From Ruegeria meonggei (lineage in GTDB: Bacteria; Pseudomonadota; Alphaproteobacteria; Rhodobacterales; Rhodobacteraceae), in NCBI RefSeq assembly GCF_900172215.1, contig NZ_FWFP01000006.1, positions 124,001 to 188,000 of the forward strand: a stretch of DNA of 64,000 nt, in the 5' to 3' direction. Every line of letters starts with the position of its first letter. Positions within the stretch are counted from its first letter, which is position 1. Under the pieces are notes generated by a model. That model had not been told where the DNA came from and did not search any database. It worked only from the letters and a program-made list of their open reading frames with translations. A program made the translations under genes and the position numbers. Shown here piece by piece: positions 9,229 through 18,699 of this stretch.

Positions 9229-9615
9229 TTACGCGACGATCAGCAGGGTGATCGCGGTCAGAACGACCGAACCGATCACAACCGCCCAACCCAGCTTTTC
9301 CGCACTGGGCAGGTCCAGCCCGTACCCGTTGTCCCAGATCAGGTGCCGGACACCAGCCAGGGTGTGATACCACAGCCCCCAAAGCGACAGCGCCATAACC
9401 AGATCACCCAGAACCGAAGTAAGCCACCAGTTTGCGCGTTCAAAAGCCTCGGGCGAGGTGGCCGCAGCCAGAAACCACCAGACAATCAACAATGCCGCCA
9501 CAAGCAGGGCGTTTCCGGTAATGCGCGTCAGGATGGATGTGATCGAGGTCAGCTGAGGACGATAGATCGACAGATGCGGCGATAACGGGCGGTTGCCCCG
9601 ATTGACATCGGCCAT
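9229..9615 (-). CDS. sdhC: Succinate dehydrogenase cytochrome b556 subunit
   Basis: Membrane anchor of complex II. The start used is ATG at 9615 (MADVNRGNRPLSPHLSIYRP), preceded by AAGGAG; a longer frame to 9747 would read through the leader and lacks family similarity. 128 residues: conserved RPLSPHLSIYRP N-terminus with the SxxxR quinone-site region, three membrane helices, and WYHTLAGVRHLIWD with the heme-ligand His region. First gene of sdhC-D-A. Its leader of nearly 200 bases contains the double palindrome at 9728-9760. Confidence 0.94.
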   Translation of the reverse strand: MADVNRGNRPLSPHLSIYRPQLTSITSILTRITGNALLVAALLIVWWFLAAATSPEAFERANWWLTSVLGDLVMALSLWGLWYHTLAGVRHLIWDNGYGLDLPSAEKLGWAVVIGSVVLTAITLLIVA

Positions 9616-9727
9616 GGCGGCTCCTTTTCGGTTGGCTTCCGAAGGTTTTACTGTTTTTTGCCTCTCTGTCACGTGCTGCAGATGCAAAAAAGCCGATAAT
9701 TGCTGCAAAATCACGGATATTGCACGA

Positions 9728-9760
9728 TTGTGATCACACAAAATCACCCCGTGATCACAA
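9728..9760. promoter_or_regulatory. Double palindromic operator upstream of sdhC
   Basis: TTGTGATCAC (9728-9737) and GTGATCACAA (9751-9760) separated by 13 bases. Each contains the 8-base palindrome GTGATCAC, with centres 21 bp apart, about two helical turns, and the whole element is itself an inverted repeat. It lies 113-145 bases upstream of the sdhC start. The same architecture with identical spacing occurs upstream of sucC (15738-15770). The binding protein is unknown. Confidence 0.7.
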
Positions 9761-9813
9761 ATAAAACTGAGTTCGTCAGATGTTAGCGCCTACACGGCGA
9801 ATCTGTGATCGGC

Positions 9814-10476
9814 CTAGTCCAGACCGGCAGTCTGCTGTGTGACCTCGCGCAACAACTTTTTACGAATTCGTTCCGGGTAATCCGCGAAACCAGTGGCTGA
9901 AACCACGAATGCACCCTCGCCCACGATAACGTTTTCAAAGAAATAGGCGGTCAGGTCCGGTTCGCTTTCCTCAATGGCAATTGCGTTCACTGTCACGCCC
10001 TTGGTGCGCAGTGTCGCGTGCAATTCCGAGGGCTCAACCCCTTCGTTGGAAACCCCATCGCCGGAAATATCGATCAGATGACGTTTGCAGTTCTTCACGC
10101 TGTCAAAACTGGACATCGTCATCTCCAGCGCCTCACCGATTGCGGTTGAGAAATTGCGCCAGACCCTGGGGTCCCTGGCAACCTGATCGGCAAACCGGTC
10201 AAGCGTTTCAAAACTGTCAATATGGGTCCAGGGGACAGTGATCTTTTGACGCGAAGAGCCCGTCCATTGCACCAGCATCAGCCGCGCCTCGCCGCGCAGC
10301 AGCGCCTCGGACACGATGGGATCGCGCAGCCCTGCGGCCAGACCGTCCATTTGAATTCTGTATTCAGTTGAATCAACCGAGCCCGACACATCCACCGCCA
10401 GCGCCAGCGCAAGGTCGCAGGCCATAGCGGGCGGGGTCAGGCAAAGGCAGGCAGCAATGGAACGGAACAAGACCAT
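9814..10476 (-). CDS. DUF1194 family secreted VWA-like protein
   Basis: 220 residues with a signal peptide (hydrophobic to about residue 18, cleavage near AMA-CDL). The mature protein opens LALALAVDVSGSVDS, a DxSxS metal-site motif typical of von Willebrand factor A folds, with the later ISGDGVSNEG resembling the remaining MIDAS loops. DUF1194 proteins are common in Rhodobacteraceae with no defined role; periplasmic protein interaction is a reasonable inference. It ends about 50 bases before the sdh operator, on the same strand as sdh but upstream of it. Confidence 0.85.
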   Translation of the reverse strand: MVLFRSIAACLCLTPPAMACDLALALAVDVSGSVDSTEYRIQMDGLAAGLRDPIVSEALLRGEARLMLVQWTGSSRQKITVPWTHIDSFETLDRFADQVARDPRVWRNFSTAIGEALEMTMSSFDSVKNCKRHLIDISGDGVSNEGVEPSELHATLRTKGVTVNAIAIEESEPDLTAYFFENVIVGEGAFVVSATGFADYPERIRKKLLREVTQQTAGLD

Positions 10477-10534
10477 GATCGCAGCCTAGCACGAATGTCA
10501 CGGGCCGCGATCACATGAATGTGGGGCGGACGCC

Positions 10535-11563
10535 TCAGACTGGCATCAGTGCCCAATAATCCAGATCCAGCAGGACGTTGGACATGTATCGGCCTTCGGT
10601 GTTTTTCAGCTCAAAAGGTTCGCCACCTTTGGTGGCCACCAGCCGCAAGCATACGGCGCCGACACCCGGCACGTCGGTTTCGGCTTTGTCCAAAACTTCG
10701 GACCAAGCCTTGATCGTGTCGCCCGCGAAACAGGGGTTGGCATGCGCGCCACCGTTCAGGCCAACGATCATCTGGGCATTGGCAAGCCCGTTGAAGGACA
10801 GCGCCCTTGCCATCGAGATCACGTGCCCGCCGTAAATTAACCGCCCCTCAGGGCGGAAGGTCAGGTCGAAATGCACTTTGGCGGTGTTTTGCCACAAACG
10901 CGTGGCCAGCATGTGCTCGGCCTCTTCCACTGTCACACCGTCGACGTGGTCAATGGTTTCCCCGATCTGGTAGTCGCCCCAGCGATGCGCCTCACCCGAC
11001 TGGCTAAAACTGTAAGCCGAGAAATCAAGGCCCTGAGGCACCACCAAATCGCCTGGTTCCAGTACCTTTTTAAGATCAGGCAGCACGGTTTCAGGTGCAG
11101 CGGCGTCTGGATTTGCCTTGCGCACCATAACCCAGCGCACATATTCGATCACCACCTCGTCGCGTTGGTTCAGACCTCGGGTCCGCACCCAGACCACGCC
11201 GGTCTTGCCGTTCGAGTTCTGCTTGAGGCCGATCACCTCGGATTCCGACCGCAACGTGTCACCGGGATAAACCGGCTTCAGCCAGCGCCCCTCGGCATAC
11301 CCCAAGTTGGCCACCGCATTCAGTGAGATATCCGGAACGGTCTTGCCAAACACCACGTGAAAGGCCGCCAGATCGTCAATCGGGCTTTTTGGCAGGCCAC
11401 AATTCCGGGCAAATTCATCCGAGGAGTAAAGCGCATGCCGCGCCGGATAAAGCGCATGATACAACGCCCGCTCTCCATCAGTCACAGTGCGGGGCACCGC
11501 ATGATGCAACACCTGCCCTATGGCATAGTCCTCAAAAAAGCGGCCCGGATTGGTTTTTGCCAT
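10535..11563 (-). CDS. mch: Mesaconyl-CoA hydratase (MaoC-like)
   Basis: Hydrates mesaconyl-C1-CoA to beta-methylmalyl-CoA in the ethylmalonyl-CoA pathway. 342 residues, matching the known Rhodobacter enzyme of about 343. Two hot-dog domains: the N-terminal half starts GRFFEDYAIGQVLHH, and the second half carries a MaoC-like segment with QNTAKVHFD and IYGGHVISMARALSFNGL. Start at 11563 (MAKTNPGRFF), overlapping the stop of the DUF1737 gene by one base (TAATG); a longer frame to 11689 runs through that gene and was rejected. mcl2 of the same pathway is two genes upstream on the same strand. Confidence 0.92.
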   Translation of the reverse strand: MAKTNPGRFFEDYAIGQVLHHAVPRTVTDGERALYHALYPARHALYSSDEFARNCGLPKSPIDDLAAFHVVFGKTVPDISLNAVANLGYAEGRWLKPVYPGDTLRSESEVIGLKQNSNGKTGVVWVRTRGLNQRDEVVIEYVRWVMVRKANPDAAAPETVLPDLKKVLEPGDLVVPQGLDFSAYSFSQSGEAHRWGDYQIGETIDHVDGVTVEEAEHMLATRLWQNTAKVHFDLTFRPEGRLIYGGHVISMARALSFNGLANAQMIVGLNGGAHANPCFAGDTIKAWSEVLDKAETDVPGVGAVCLRLVATKGGEPFELKNTEGRYMSNVLLDLDYWALMPV

Positions 11564-11769
11564 TATTGCTGTCCCAGTTTCATGTCGGGGGAGTAATCGG
11601 CCGCGACGTCTTTGGTCACGGCCTGCGCACAGCGCATCACGCTGTTTGCTGCGTCGTATGCGTAAGACGGGTCGCCATGCAGTTCCCATCCTTTTGCCAG
11701 CGCATCTGACACTTTGTGGCAGAAGGCCGAGGTGTCTTCTTCGGTCAGAAGTCGATAGAGTTTTGCCAC
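11563..11769 (-). CDS. DUF1737 domain protein
   Basis: A 68-residue protein, MAKLYRLLTEEDTSAFCHKV followed by LAKGWELHGDPSYAYD, the pattern of DUF1737 (a small domain in which a W-E-L-x-G strand is conserved). Its stop shares a base with the mch start, so translation is likely coupled. It lies 12 bases downstream of the NnrU-family gene on the same strand. Function unknown; constant company with mch suggests, without proof, some link to acyl-CoA metabolism. Confidence 0.8.
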   Translation of the reverse strand: MAKLYRLLTEEDTSAFCHKVSDALAKGWELHGDPSYAYDAANSVMRCAQAVTKDVAADYSPDMKLGQQ

Positions 11770-11781
11770 AATATCCGCCTC

Positions 11782-12336
11782 TTACGACCCAAACGGCGAC
11801 GGACCAACCAGCCCGTGAATATAGCCGATGATGCCCAGCAGCACGATTGACGCGACAAAGAATATCGCATCCTTGCCATAAGTTCCTGGCTCACCCGGGG
11901 TCCAGTCAGGTTCGGATCTGTTGATCACGATCACTTCAACTACGGCCCAGGCCAGCAGGCCGCCAAATAGGACGATCGAGGCCAGATCACCGTTCACCAG
12001 CAAATGCGCAAAAGCCCAAAGCTTCATCCCGCCCAGCATCGGATGACGCATCTTGTTCAGCAGACGGCCTTTTTGACCTGCCGGGCTCATCATGTAGATG
12101 GCGATCAGCACCAGCAGGTTGTTGATATGCACCATGAAGGTGGGTGGCGCCCAGACAAAGATCGTGTCGGTCATGCGGTAGCCGAAGATCATCAGCAAAA
12201 TAGCCGCGACCAGCAACAGCGTAACCACGCCTTTGCCGCCATTGCCCATTGCCGCGCGCTGCGCAGGCATCAGGCGTTTGAACAGATGTGCGGCCCACCA
12301 TAGCGCCACACCAAGAATCAAAAGAACAAAGCCCAT
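11782..12336 (-). CDS. NnrU family membrane protein
   Basis: 184 residues, predicted five to six membrane helices, with the NnrU-type signature NKMRHPMLGGMKLWAFAHLLVNGD in the middle (loop with R-H-P-x-L plus H-L-x-x-N-G). NnrU was first described near denitrification genes and relates to the isoprenylcysteine-methyltransferase-like and mercury/NO-associated membrane families, but its activity is undefined. Here it lies between mcl2 (6 bases downstream of that stop) and DUF1737-mch, so it is probably cotranscribed with ethylmalonyl-CoA genes rather than with nitrogen-oxide genes. Confidence 0.85.
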   Translation of the reverse strand: MGFVLLILGVALWWAAHLFKRLMPAQRAAMGNGGKGVVTLLLVAAILLMIFGYRMTDTIFVWAPPTFMVHINNLLVLIAIYMMSPAGQKGRLLNKMRHPMLGGMKLWAFAHLLVNGDLASIVLFGGLLAWAVVEVIVINRSEPDWTPGEPGTYGKDAIFFVASIVLLGIIGYIHGLVGPSPFGS

Positions 12337-12342
12337 GCTGGC

Positions 12343-13200
12343 TTACCCCGCTTGCAAAGCTGTAATTGCCTCTGCTTTTGCCAGAATTTCGCGGGCGGTT
12401 GCAACGTGCAGGTTTTCCACGATCTTGCCATCGACAACCGCGACGCCCTGCCCCTGCGCCTCGGTCTCTTCAAAAGCGGTGATCTGGCGGCGGGCCAGAT
12501 CAATTTCCGCATCCGAAGGCGCGAAGGCAGCGTTGGTCACTTCGACCTGCGCCGGGTGGATCAGGGTTTTGCCATCAAAACCCATGTCGCGACCCTGCGC
12601 ACATTCAGCAGCCAGGCCTTCGCTGTCTTTGAACGCGTTATAGACCCCGTCGACGACGATCAGCCCCTCGGCCTTGGCGGCCAGCAAACACAGCCCCAGA
12701 GACGTCTGCAACGGCAGGCGATCAGGGCGGAACCGGGTCTGCAGTTCCTTGGCCAAGTCATTTGTGCCCATGACAAAGCCCGCCATCAGCGGGTGTGCTG
12801 CAATCTCGGCGGCGTTCAGCATCCCGCGCGGCGTTTCCATCATCGCCCAGATCGGAATTTCGCCCGTGATCTCAGCCAGCGCATCAACGTCCGCAGCAGA
12901 GTTCACCTTGGGCAGCAGGACCACATCGGCACCCATGTCGCGCACGGTTTCGGCGTCGGCGCTGCCCCATTCAGTATCCAGCCCGTTGATCCGCACGATC
13001 TTGACCCGCGACCCGTAGCCACCGGCTGCCAGCGCCGTCTTAAGCGTCTCGCGCGCGTTGCCCTTTTCATCTGCGGACACGGCGTCTTCGAGGTCAAAAA
13101 TGATGGCGTCCACCGGCAAGGTACGTGCCTTGTCCAGTGCCCGGTCACGGGAGCCGGGGATGTAGAGAACGGAGCGATAAGGGCGCTGACGGGGATCCAT
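12343..13200 (-). CDS. mcl2: (3S)-malyl-CoA thioesterase, CitE/HpcH-like
   Basis: Hydrolyses (3S)-malyl-CoA to malate and CoA, completing apparent malate synthase activity together with the lyase Mcl1. 285 residues of the CitE superfamily: RSVLYIPGSRDRALDKARTL, IIFDLEDAVSADEKGNAR (metal-site DLEDAV), VRINGLDTEW, MMETPRGMLNAAEI, and GKTLIHPAQVEV. It is shorter than the roughly 318-residue Mcl1 lyase, and its place between mch and mdh matches mcl2 in R. sphaeroides as I remember it. A generic CitE-like lyase remains possible. First gene of mcl2-nnrU-DUF1737-mch. Confidence 0.8.
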   Translation of the reverse strand: MDPRQRPYRSVLYIPGSRDRALDKARTLPVDAIIFDLEDAVSADEKGNARETLKTALAAGGYGSRVKIVRINGLDTEWGSADAETVRDMGADVVLLPKVNSAADVDALAEITGEIPIWAMMETPRGMLNAAEIAAHPLMAGFVMGTNDLAKELQTRFRPDRLPLQTSLGLCLLAAKAEGLIVVDGVYNAFKDSEGLAAECAQGRDMGFDGKTLIHPAQVEVTNAAFAPSDAEIDLARRQITAFEETEAQGQGVAVVDGKIVENLHVATAREILAKAEAITALQAG

Positions 13201-13379
13201 TGGCTACTCTCGTTGAAATAATGTTGCGCGGAATGGGGCATTTTTTGTTGGAAAGTTCAAGCGCAAAATCGCCGCATTGCAGCATTTAAGCTCTTTGCGA
13301 CGCAACGTGCGTTACCTTAACCGGATATCGGTCCGGGACCCGCACCCTGTTTGCCAGATGGAATCGAAAAGGGTCGCAG

Positions 13380-13679
13380 ATGAAAAACACGCTGTTCAAG
13401 ATGACGATGGGCCTTGGAATCATGGTTCTGGCCGCGCAACAGGTTCACGCCCAAAACTGCGCACCGCGCAGTGATGTAGTCAACAGGCTGACCGAAACCT
13501 ACGGCGAGACACGCCGGGGCATCGGCATAGCCCGGCAAGGCGCTGTGGTGGAGGTTTTCGCCTCGGACCAGACCGGAAGCTGGACAATTACTGTGACGCT
13601 GCCGGACGGGATGACCTGTCTTGTGGCCTCGGGTCAGGCTTACGAGACGATGGCAGAGGCTCTACCGCCCAACACCTAA
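13380..13679 (+). CDS. Secreted hypothetical protein, 99 residues
   Basis: A signal peptide spans about residues 1-24 (hydrophobic core GLGIMVLAA, cleavage after VHA). The mature part of about 75 residues has two Cys (NCAPR and MTCLV) that could form a disulfide, and strand-rich segments (GAVVEVFASDQTGSWTITVT). I recall a short secreted protein in this position beside mdh in related genomes, with no known function. Its stop overlaps the end of the convergent TauE/SafE gene by four bases. Divergent from mcl2. Confidence 0.75.
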   Translation: MKNTLFKMTMGLGIMVLAAQQVHAQNCAPRSDVVNRLTETYGETRRGIGIARQGAVVEVFASDQTGSWTITVTLPDGMTCLVASGQAYETMAEALPPNT

Positions 13680-14431
13680 GTCAAGGCGTCCCAGATCAGC
13701 TTGCTGCCCGTCAGCGTCAGCAACACATAAGCGATCGCAAAGAACAGGCGTTCGGACAGCATGAAATGCGCCCGGACGCCCAGCCACGCGCCTAGGATTG
13801 CAAACGGGGTCAGCAGCAGATCGGCCCAAGCGGTTTGCCATGTAAACAGACCCAGATAGGCGTAGGGAACAAATTTCGCGGCATTGATGACCCAGAAAAC
13901 CAGCACCGTAGTGGCCTGAAACTCGGTCTTCGACAGGCGTTGTGACAGCAGGTAAACTGCTGCGGGCGGGCCTCCGGCATGGCTGACAAAGCTGGTGAAC
14001 CCTGCGACCAGCCCCGCAAACAATCCCGCAGGCGGTGGCAATTTTTTGGTGAAACCGCGAATCCACCCGTTGCTTTGCGCAAAGTGCCAGATCACAAATC
14101 CGACAGAGATTCCCCCGATCAATAGGCGCAGCAAGTCATCATCGGTCACACGATACAGCCACGCCCCCAAGACTACGCCCGGCACAGCCCCAAGCATCAG
14201 CAGGCGTGCATCCGGCCAGCTCCAACGCTTCCAATAGGGGCCCAGCGTGGCCACATCGATCACCATCAGAATCGGCAGCATCAGCGCCAAAGCCTGTCCC
14301 GGTGTGAGGATCAGCGCCAGAATCGACGAAGACGCAAACGCCACTCCCGAGCCGAACCCACCCTTCGAGATACCGGCAAAGATCACTGCAGGGATCGCCA
14401 CAACAAAAAACATCGGGGTCAGTTCGAACAT
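13676..14431 (-). CDS. TauE/SafE family sulfite/organic-anion exporter-like permease
   Basis: Membrane permease of the TauE/SafE (DUF81) family, about 251 residues with seven to eight helices. The N-terminal half has FAGISKGGFGSGVAFASSS, the glycine-rich motif of the first repeat; the second half repeats a similar pattern (GFTSFVSHAGGPPAAVYLL). Start taken at ATG 14431 (MFELTP), the usual form in relatives; an ATG four codons upstream is possible. Family members export sulfite, sulfoacetate or other small anions; substrate not readable here. Convergent with the small secreted protein. Confidence 0.85.
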   Translation of the reverse strand: MFELTPMFFVVAIPAVIFAGISKGGFGSGVAFASSSILALILTPGQALALMLPILMVIDVATLGPYWKRWSWPDARLLMLGAVPGVVLGAWLYRVTDDDLLRLLIGGISVGFVIWHFAQSNGWIRGFTKKLPPPAGLFAGLVAGFTSFVSHAGGPPAAVYLLSQRLSKTEFQATTVLVFWVINAAKFVPYAYLGLFTWQTAWADLLLTPFAILGAWLGVRAHFMLSERLFFAIAYVLLTLTGSKLIWDALT

Positions 14432-14547
14432 GCGGCGTCCCATGAATAGGCCTGTCTCACAAGCGGTTTAGCGCAATCAGCGGGATCAGCGCAAACGGTA
14501 TGCGGTTGCATGCCGCGCCGCTGGACCCTTGCGCCACGGCCATTTAG

Positions 14548-15555
<1,008 letters not shown>

Positions 15556-15576
15556 TATCTTCAGATCTGACACATG

Positions 15577-15606
15577 AAACCGGCCCCAATGCGGGCCGGT
15601 TTTTCT
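15577..15606 (+). terminator. Intrinsic terminator of mdh
   Basis: AAACCGGCCC (15578-15587), short loop, GGGCCGGTTT and a T-rich tail TTTTCTTTT, 22 bases after the mdh stop. GC-rich stem plus T-run is the canonical form. Confidence 0.85.
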
Positions 15607-15737
15607 TTTGTCCCATCCCGATATTGCAGATGCACGTGGTCGGAGATGTTGGCGCAAACGTCGCAAATGCCTTTTATGAATGTGTTTTCGACCGCCCCTT
15701 CGCCAAAAATCGAATCAATCAGCATTCCCGCTTCGCT

Positions 15738-15770
15738 TTGTGATCACACCAAAAAAACCTGTGATCACAA
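15738..15770. promoter_or_regulatory. Double palindromic operator upstream of sucC
   Basis: TTGTGATCAC (15738-15747) and GTGATCACAA (15761-15770), 13 bases apart with centres 21 bp apart: identical in arrangement to the element at 9728-9760 before sdhC, including a following ATA. It ends 107 bases before the sucC ATG. The whole 322-base gap between mdh and sucC holds only the mdh terminator, this element and an AT-rich leader; I see no convincing small gene in it. Confidence 0.7.
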
Positions 15771-15877
15771 ATAGTGAAAATCTTCGTGAAAAACTGCTTT
15801 TGCGTCAAAAAAGCCTTTATTATTGCCCCGTAGACACCTCTATATCGGTCTAATCGTAGTCAAACGGGACAGTTTCG

Positions 15878-17071
15878 ATGAACATTCACGAATATCAGGC
15901 CAAAGCGCTTCTTCGCAGCTATGGCGCTCCGGTTTCCGAAGGACGCGCAGTGCTGCGCGCCGAAGAAGCCAAAACTGCAGCCGGTGAACTGGACGGGCCC
16001 CTTTGGGTCGTTAAGGCACAAATCCATGCGGGCGGGCGCGGCAAGGGGTCTTTCAAAGAAGCCGACGCCGGTGAAAAAGGCGGTGTCCGTCTGACCAAAT
16101 CGGTCGAGGAAGCGTCTGAGGAAGCCAAGAAGATGCTGGGCCGCACGTTGGTCACCCATCAAACCGGCCCCGCAGGCAAACAGGTCAACCGCATCTATAT
16201 CGAGGCCGGGTCTGGCATCGAAACCGAATTGTACCTGGCTCTGCTGGTGGACCGCCAAACCAGCCGCATTTCCTTCGTCTGCTCGACCGAAGGCGGCATG
16301 GACATCGAAGAGGTGGCTGCGGCCACGCCTGAGAAAATCCTATCCTTCTCGGTTGATCCTGCGACGGGCTATCAGGCCTATCACGGCCGCCGCATCGCAT
16401 TCTCGCTGGGCCTGCAGGGCGCGCAGGTCAAGCAATGCGTCAAACTGATGAGCCAGCTTTATGCCGCCTTCGTCGAGAAGGATATGGAGATGCTGGAGAT
16501 CAACCCGCTGATCGTGTCCGACAGTGGCGACCTCAAGGTGTTGGACGCCAAAGTCAGTTTTGACGGCAACGCGATGTACCGCCACCCGGATATTTCAGAA
16601 CTGCGCGACACGACCGAGGAGGATTCCAAGGAACTGGAAGCCTCGAAATACGACCTGAACTACATCGCGTTGGATGGTGAGATTGGGTGTATGGTGAACG
16701 GTGCCGGTCTGGCGATGGCGACGATGGACATCATCAAGCTCTATGGGGCCGAGCCTGCCAACTTCCTCGACGTGGGCGGTGGCGCGACCAAAGAGAAAGT
16801 CACTGAAGCGTTCAAGATCATCACCTCGGACCCGCAGGTCAAAGGCATTCTGGTCAACATCTTCGGCGGCATCATGCGCTGTGATGTGATTGCCGAGGGC
16901 GTTGTCGCCGCGGTGAAAGAGGTCGGCCTGCAGGTTCCGCTGGTCGTGCGTCTGGAAGGCACGAATGTCGAGAAAGGCAAAGAGATCATCAACACCTCAG
17001 GCCTGGACGTGATCGCGGCAGACAACCTGAAAGACGGTGCCGAGAAGATCGTGAAGGCGGTTAAGGGTTGA
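15878..17071 (+). CDS. sucC: Succinyl-CoA synthetase beta subunit
   Basis: Beta subunit of the ADP/GDP-forming succinate-CoA ligase. 397 residues: ATP-grasp domain from [19 protein letters not shown] onward, [14 protein letters not shown] (nucleotide loop), and the C-terminal CoA-ligase part with [14 protein letters not shown] and [13 protein letters not shown]. First gene of a run reaching to lpd. The start at 15878 follows CGGGACAG weakly but is the universal family start. sucD normally follows directly; here a lipoprotein gene intervenes. Confidence 0.97.
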   Translation: MNIHEYQAKALLRSYGAPVSEGRAVLRAEEAKTAAGELDGPLWVVKAQIHAGGRGKGSFKEADAGEKGGVRLTKSVEEASEEAKKMLGRTLVTHQTGPAGKQVNRIYIEAGSGIETELYLALLVDRQTSRISFVCSTEGGMDIEEVAAATPEKILSFSVDPATGYQAYHGRRIAFSLGLQGAQVKQCVKLMSQLYAAFVEKDMEMLEINPLIVSDSGDLKVLDAKVSFDGNAMYRHPDISELRDTTEEDSKELEASKYDLNYIALDGEIGCMVNGAGLAMATMDIIKLYGAEPANFLDVGGGATKEKVTEAFKIITSDPQVKGILVNIFGGIMRCDVIAEGVVAAVKEVGLQVPLVVRLEGTNVEKGKEIINTSGLDVIAADNLKDGAEKIVKAVKG

Positions 17072-17077
17072 GTTCCA

Positions 17078-17644
17078 GTGCGTAGCCTAATTGCAGTAGT
17101 CAGCGCATTTCTAGTCGCAGCCTGTCAAACTACGACAGATGGCAGCAGCGCATTCAAATCGGGCCAACGGCCCGACGACGGAATTGCTGCTTTTGTCGAA
17201 GCTTGCATCGCGCCCAACGCTACACGCAAAAACGCTCTGATCGTATTCGACAAGTATAGAGTCGCCCACAAAATTGCGAGCAACTCGAACGGAACCTTCC
17301 CCGGAGGCGAGTTCGTGGATCAGCAATACATAGAAGAAGTGGGTTATCTAAAGGTCGGAGCACGCGTGCAAGGTCGGCTCAAATCCAATCGCAGTTATTG
17401 CGCTGTACGGATTGAAGGCCTTTGGTTGAACGACGCACAACAGCCGATCTCCAGCGCACTGGCAAAGAACGGCTTTCGGTTTGTTGAAGAGTATGAGCCA
17501 CCGCGAGACACTCCGTTCAAGATGTCCGAACTGTCAGGCGTCTATCAGAATGGAGCTAAGTACTATGCGCTGCTTGCTGGACAATCTGCAAACGCACCCG
17601 GTCGAATCACAGATTTGGAGTTCTTCGAACTCGCTACGAACTAA
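17078..17644 (+). CDS. Lipoprotein of unknown function inserted between sucC and sucD
   Basis: 188 residues starting with GTG at 17078, seven bases after the sucC stop. N-terminal lipobox LVAAC (Cys at about 16), so probably outer- or inner-membrane-anchored. The rest has no domain I recognise; segments such as [21 protein letters not shown] and [12 protein letters not shown] look like a beta-rich soluble fold. Composition is more AT-rich and uses codons rare in sucC and sucD (ATA, AGA, CTA), consistent with a transferred gene. It ends 24 bases before sucD and shares its transcript by position. Function unknown. Confidence 0.75.
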   Translation: MRSLIAVVSAFLVAACQTTTDGSSAFKSGQRPDDGIAAFVEACIAPNATRKNALIVFDKYRVAHKIASNSNGTFPGGEFVDQQYIEEVGYLKVGARVQGRLKSNRSYCAVRIEGLWLNDAQQPISSALAKNGFRFVEEYEPPRDTPFKMSELSGVYQNGAKYYALLAGQSANAPGRITDLEFFELATN

Positions 17645-17668
17645 CATAAAACACAGGAGACTCCTCAA

Positions 17669-18550
17669 ATGGCAGTCCTCATCGACGAAAATACCAAAGT
17701 GATCTGTCAGGGCTTTACCGGCTCGCAGGGCACATTCCACTCTGAACAGGCCATCGCCTATGGCACCAAGATGGTCGGCGGTGTGACCCCTGGCAAAGGC
17801 GGGATGTCGCATCTTGACCTGCCCGTGTTCAACTCGGTCCACGAGGCCAAGCACGTGACCGAAGCCAACGCCAGCGTGATCTATGTGCCGCCGCCCTTCG
17901 CGGCTGACTCGATCCTCGAAGCGATTGATGCCGAGATGGAGGTGATCGTCTGCATCACCGAAGGCATCCCGGTTCTGGATATGATGAAGGTGAAGCGCGC
18001 GCTGGAAGGCTCAAGCTCGCGCCTGATCGGGCCGAACTGCCCCGGTGTCATCACGCCAGACGCCTGCAAGATCGGCATCATGCCCGGCCACATCCACAAG
18101 CGCGGCTCGGTCGGCGTGGTGTCACGTTCGGGTACGCTGACCTATGAGGCCGTCAAGCAGACCACCGATGTGGGTCTGGGCCAGTCCACCTGTGTGGGCA
18201 TCGGCGGCGACCCGATCAAAGGCACCGAGCATATCGACGTGCTGGAGTGGTTCCTGGCAGATGACGAGACCGCGTCGATCATCATGATCGGTGAGATCGG
18301 TGGCTCGGCCGAAGAAGAAGCCGCGCAGTTTCTGGCGGATGAGGCCAAGAAGGGCCGCAAAAAGCCGACCGCCGGTTTCATCGCAGGCCGCACAGCCCCT
18401 CCGGGCCGCCGCATGGGCCACGCGGGTGCCATCGTCGCCGGTGGCAAAGGCGGTGCCGAAGACAAGATCGAAGCCATGCGCGCAGCCGGCATCGTCGTGG
18501 CCGAAAGCCCGGCGCAGCTGGGTGAGGCCGTGCTGGAAGCGATTGGGTAA
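17669..18550 (+). CDS. sucD: Succinyl-CoA synthetase alpha subunit
   Basis: Alpha subunit carrying the phosphorylated histidine and CoA site. 293 residues: [19 protein letters not shown] (CoA-binding start), [29 protein letters not shown], and the active-site segment [17 protein letters not shown] containing the phospho-His. Preceded by ACAGGAGACT. It pairs with SucC despite the interposed lipoprotein gene. The following 150 bases hold a perfect palindrome and a large inverted repeat rather than the next enzyme. Confidence 0.97.
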   Translation: MAVLIDENTKVICQGFTGSQGTFHSEQAIAYGTKMVGGVTPGKGGMSHLDLPVFNSVHEAKHVTEANASVIYVPPPFAADSILEAIDAEMEVIVCITEGIPVLDMMKVKRALEGSSSRLIGPNCPGVITPDACKIGIMPGHIHKRGSVGVVSRSGTLTYEAVKQTTDVGLGQSTCVGIGGDPIKGTEHIDVLEWFLADDETASIIMIGEIGGSAEEEAAQFLADEAKKGRKKPTAGFIAGRTAPPGRRMGHAGAIVAGGKGGAEDKIEAMRAAGIVVAESPAQLGEAVLEAIG

Positions 18551-18565
18551 ACAGTGATTGCACAT

Positions 18566-18579
18566 AGCACATATGTGCT
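18566..18579. repeat. Perfect 14-bp palindrome after sucD
   Basis: AGCACATATGTGCT, self-complementary, 16 bases after the sucD stop. Too short a loop for a normal hairpin; possibly a protein-binding site or part of the adjacent repeat element. Confidence 0.5.
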
Positions 18580-18581
18580 GA

Positions 18582-18671
18582 GGGCAGCGCTCGACCGCGG
18601 GTGGGTGCGAAGCGCCCGGTCGTCAAATCTTTGGTTTGCCTTCGGCAAAACGGGGCGGTCGGGCGCTGCCC
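18582..18671. repeat. REP-like inverted repeat between sucD and sucA
   Basis: GGGCAGCGCTCGACCGC (18582-18598) and its near-perfect complement GCGGTCGGGCGCTGCCC (18655-18671, one mismatch) enclose 56 bases, including an inner hairpin TTTGCCTTCGGCAAA. GC-rich arms in an intergenic position inside an operon resemble bacterial REP/BIME elements. Only one copy was noticed in this window. Confidence 0.6.
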
Positions 18672-18699
18672 GGCGATGCCGCCGGGCGGGACATCCGAG

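Noticed and set aside
9728..9760. CRP/FNR-type site
   Set aside because: CRP and FNR sites have about 4-6 bases between half sites; here GTGA and TCAC are fused with no spacer.
11564..11689. 42-codon N-terminal extension of mch
   Set aside because: Overlaps the DUF1737 gene in another frame and is not family-like; the TAATG junction gives a better start.
15574..15774. 66-codon plus-strand frame in the mdh-sucC gap
   Set aside because: It translates the mdh terminator hairpin and the double operator, has no ribosome site and unnatural composition.
18601..18699. Upstream extension of the 103-residue membrane protein
   Set aside because: It would translate the inverted repeat; the internal ATG starts a normal signal/anchor helix.
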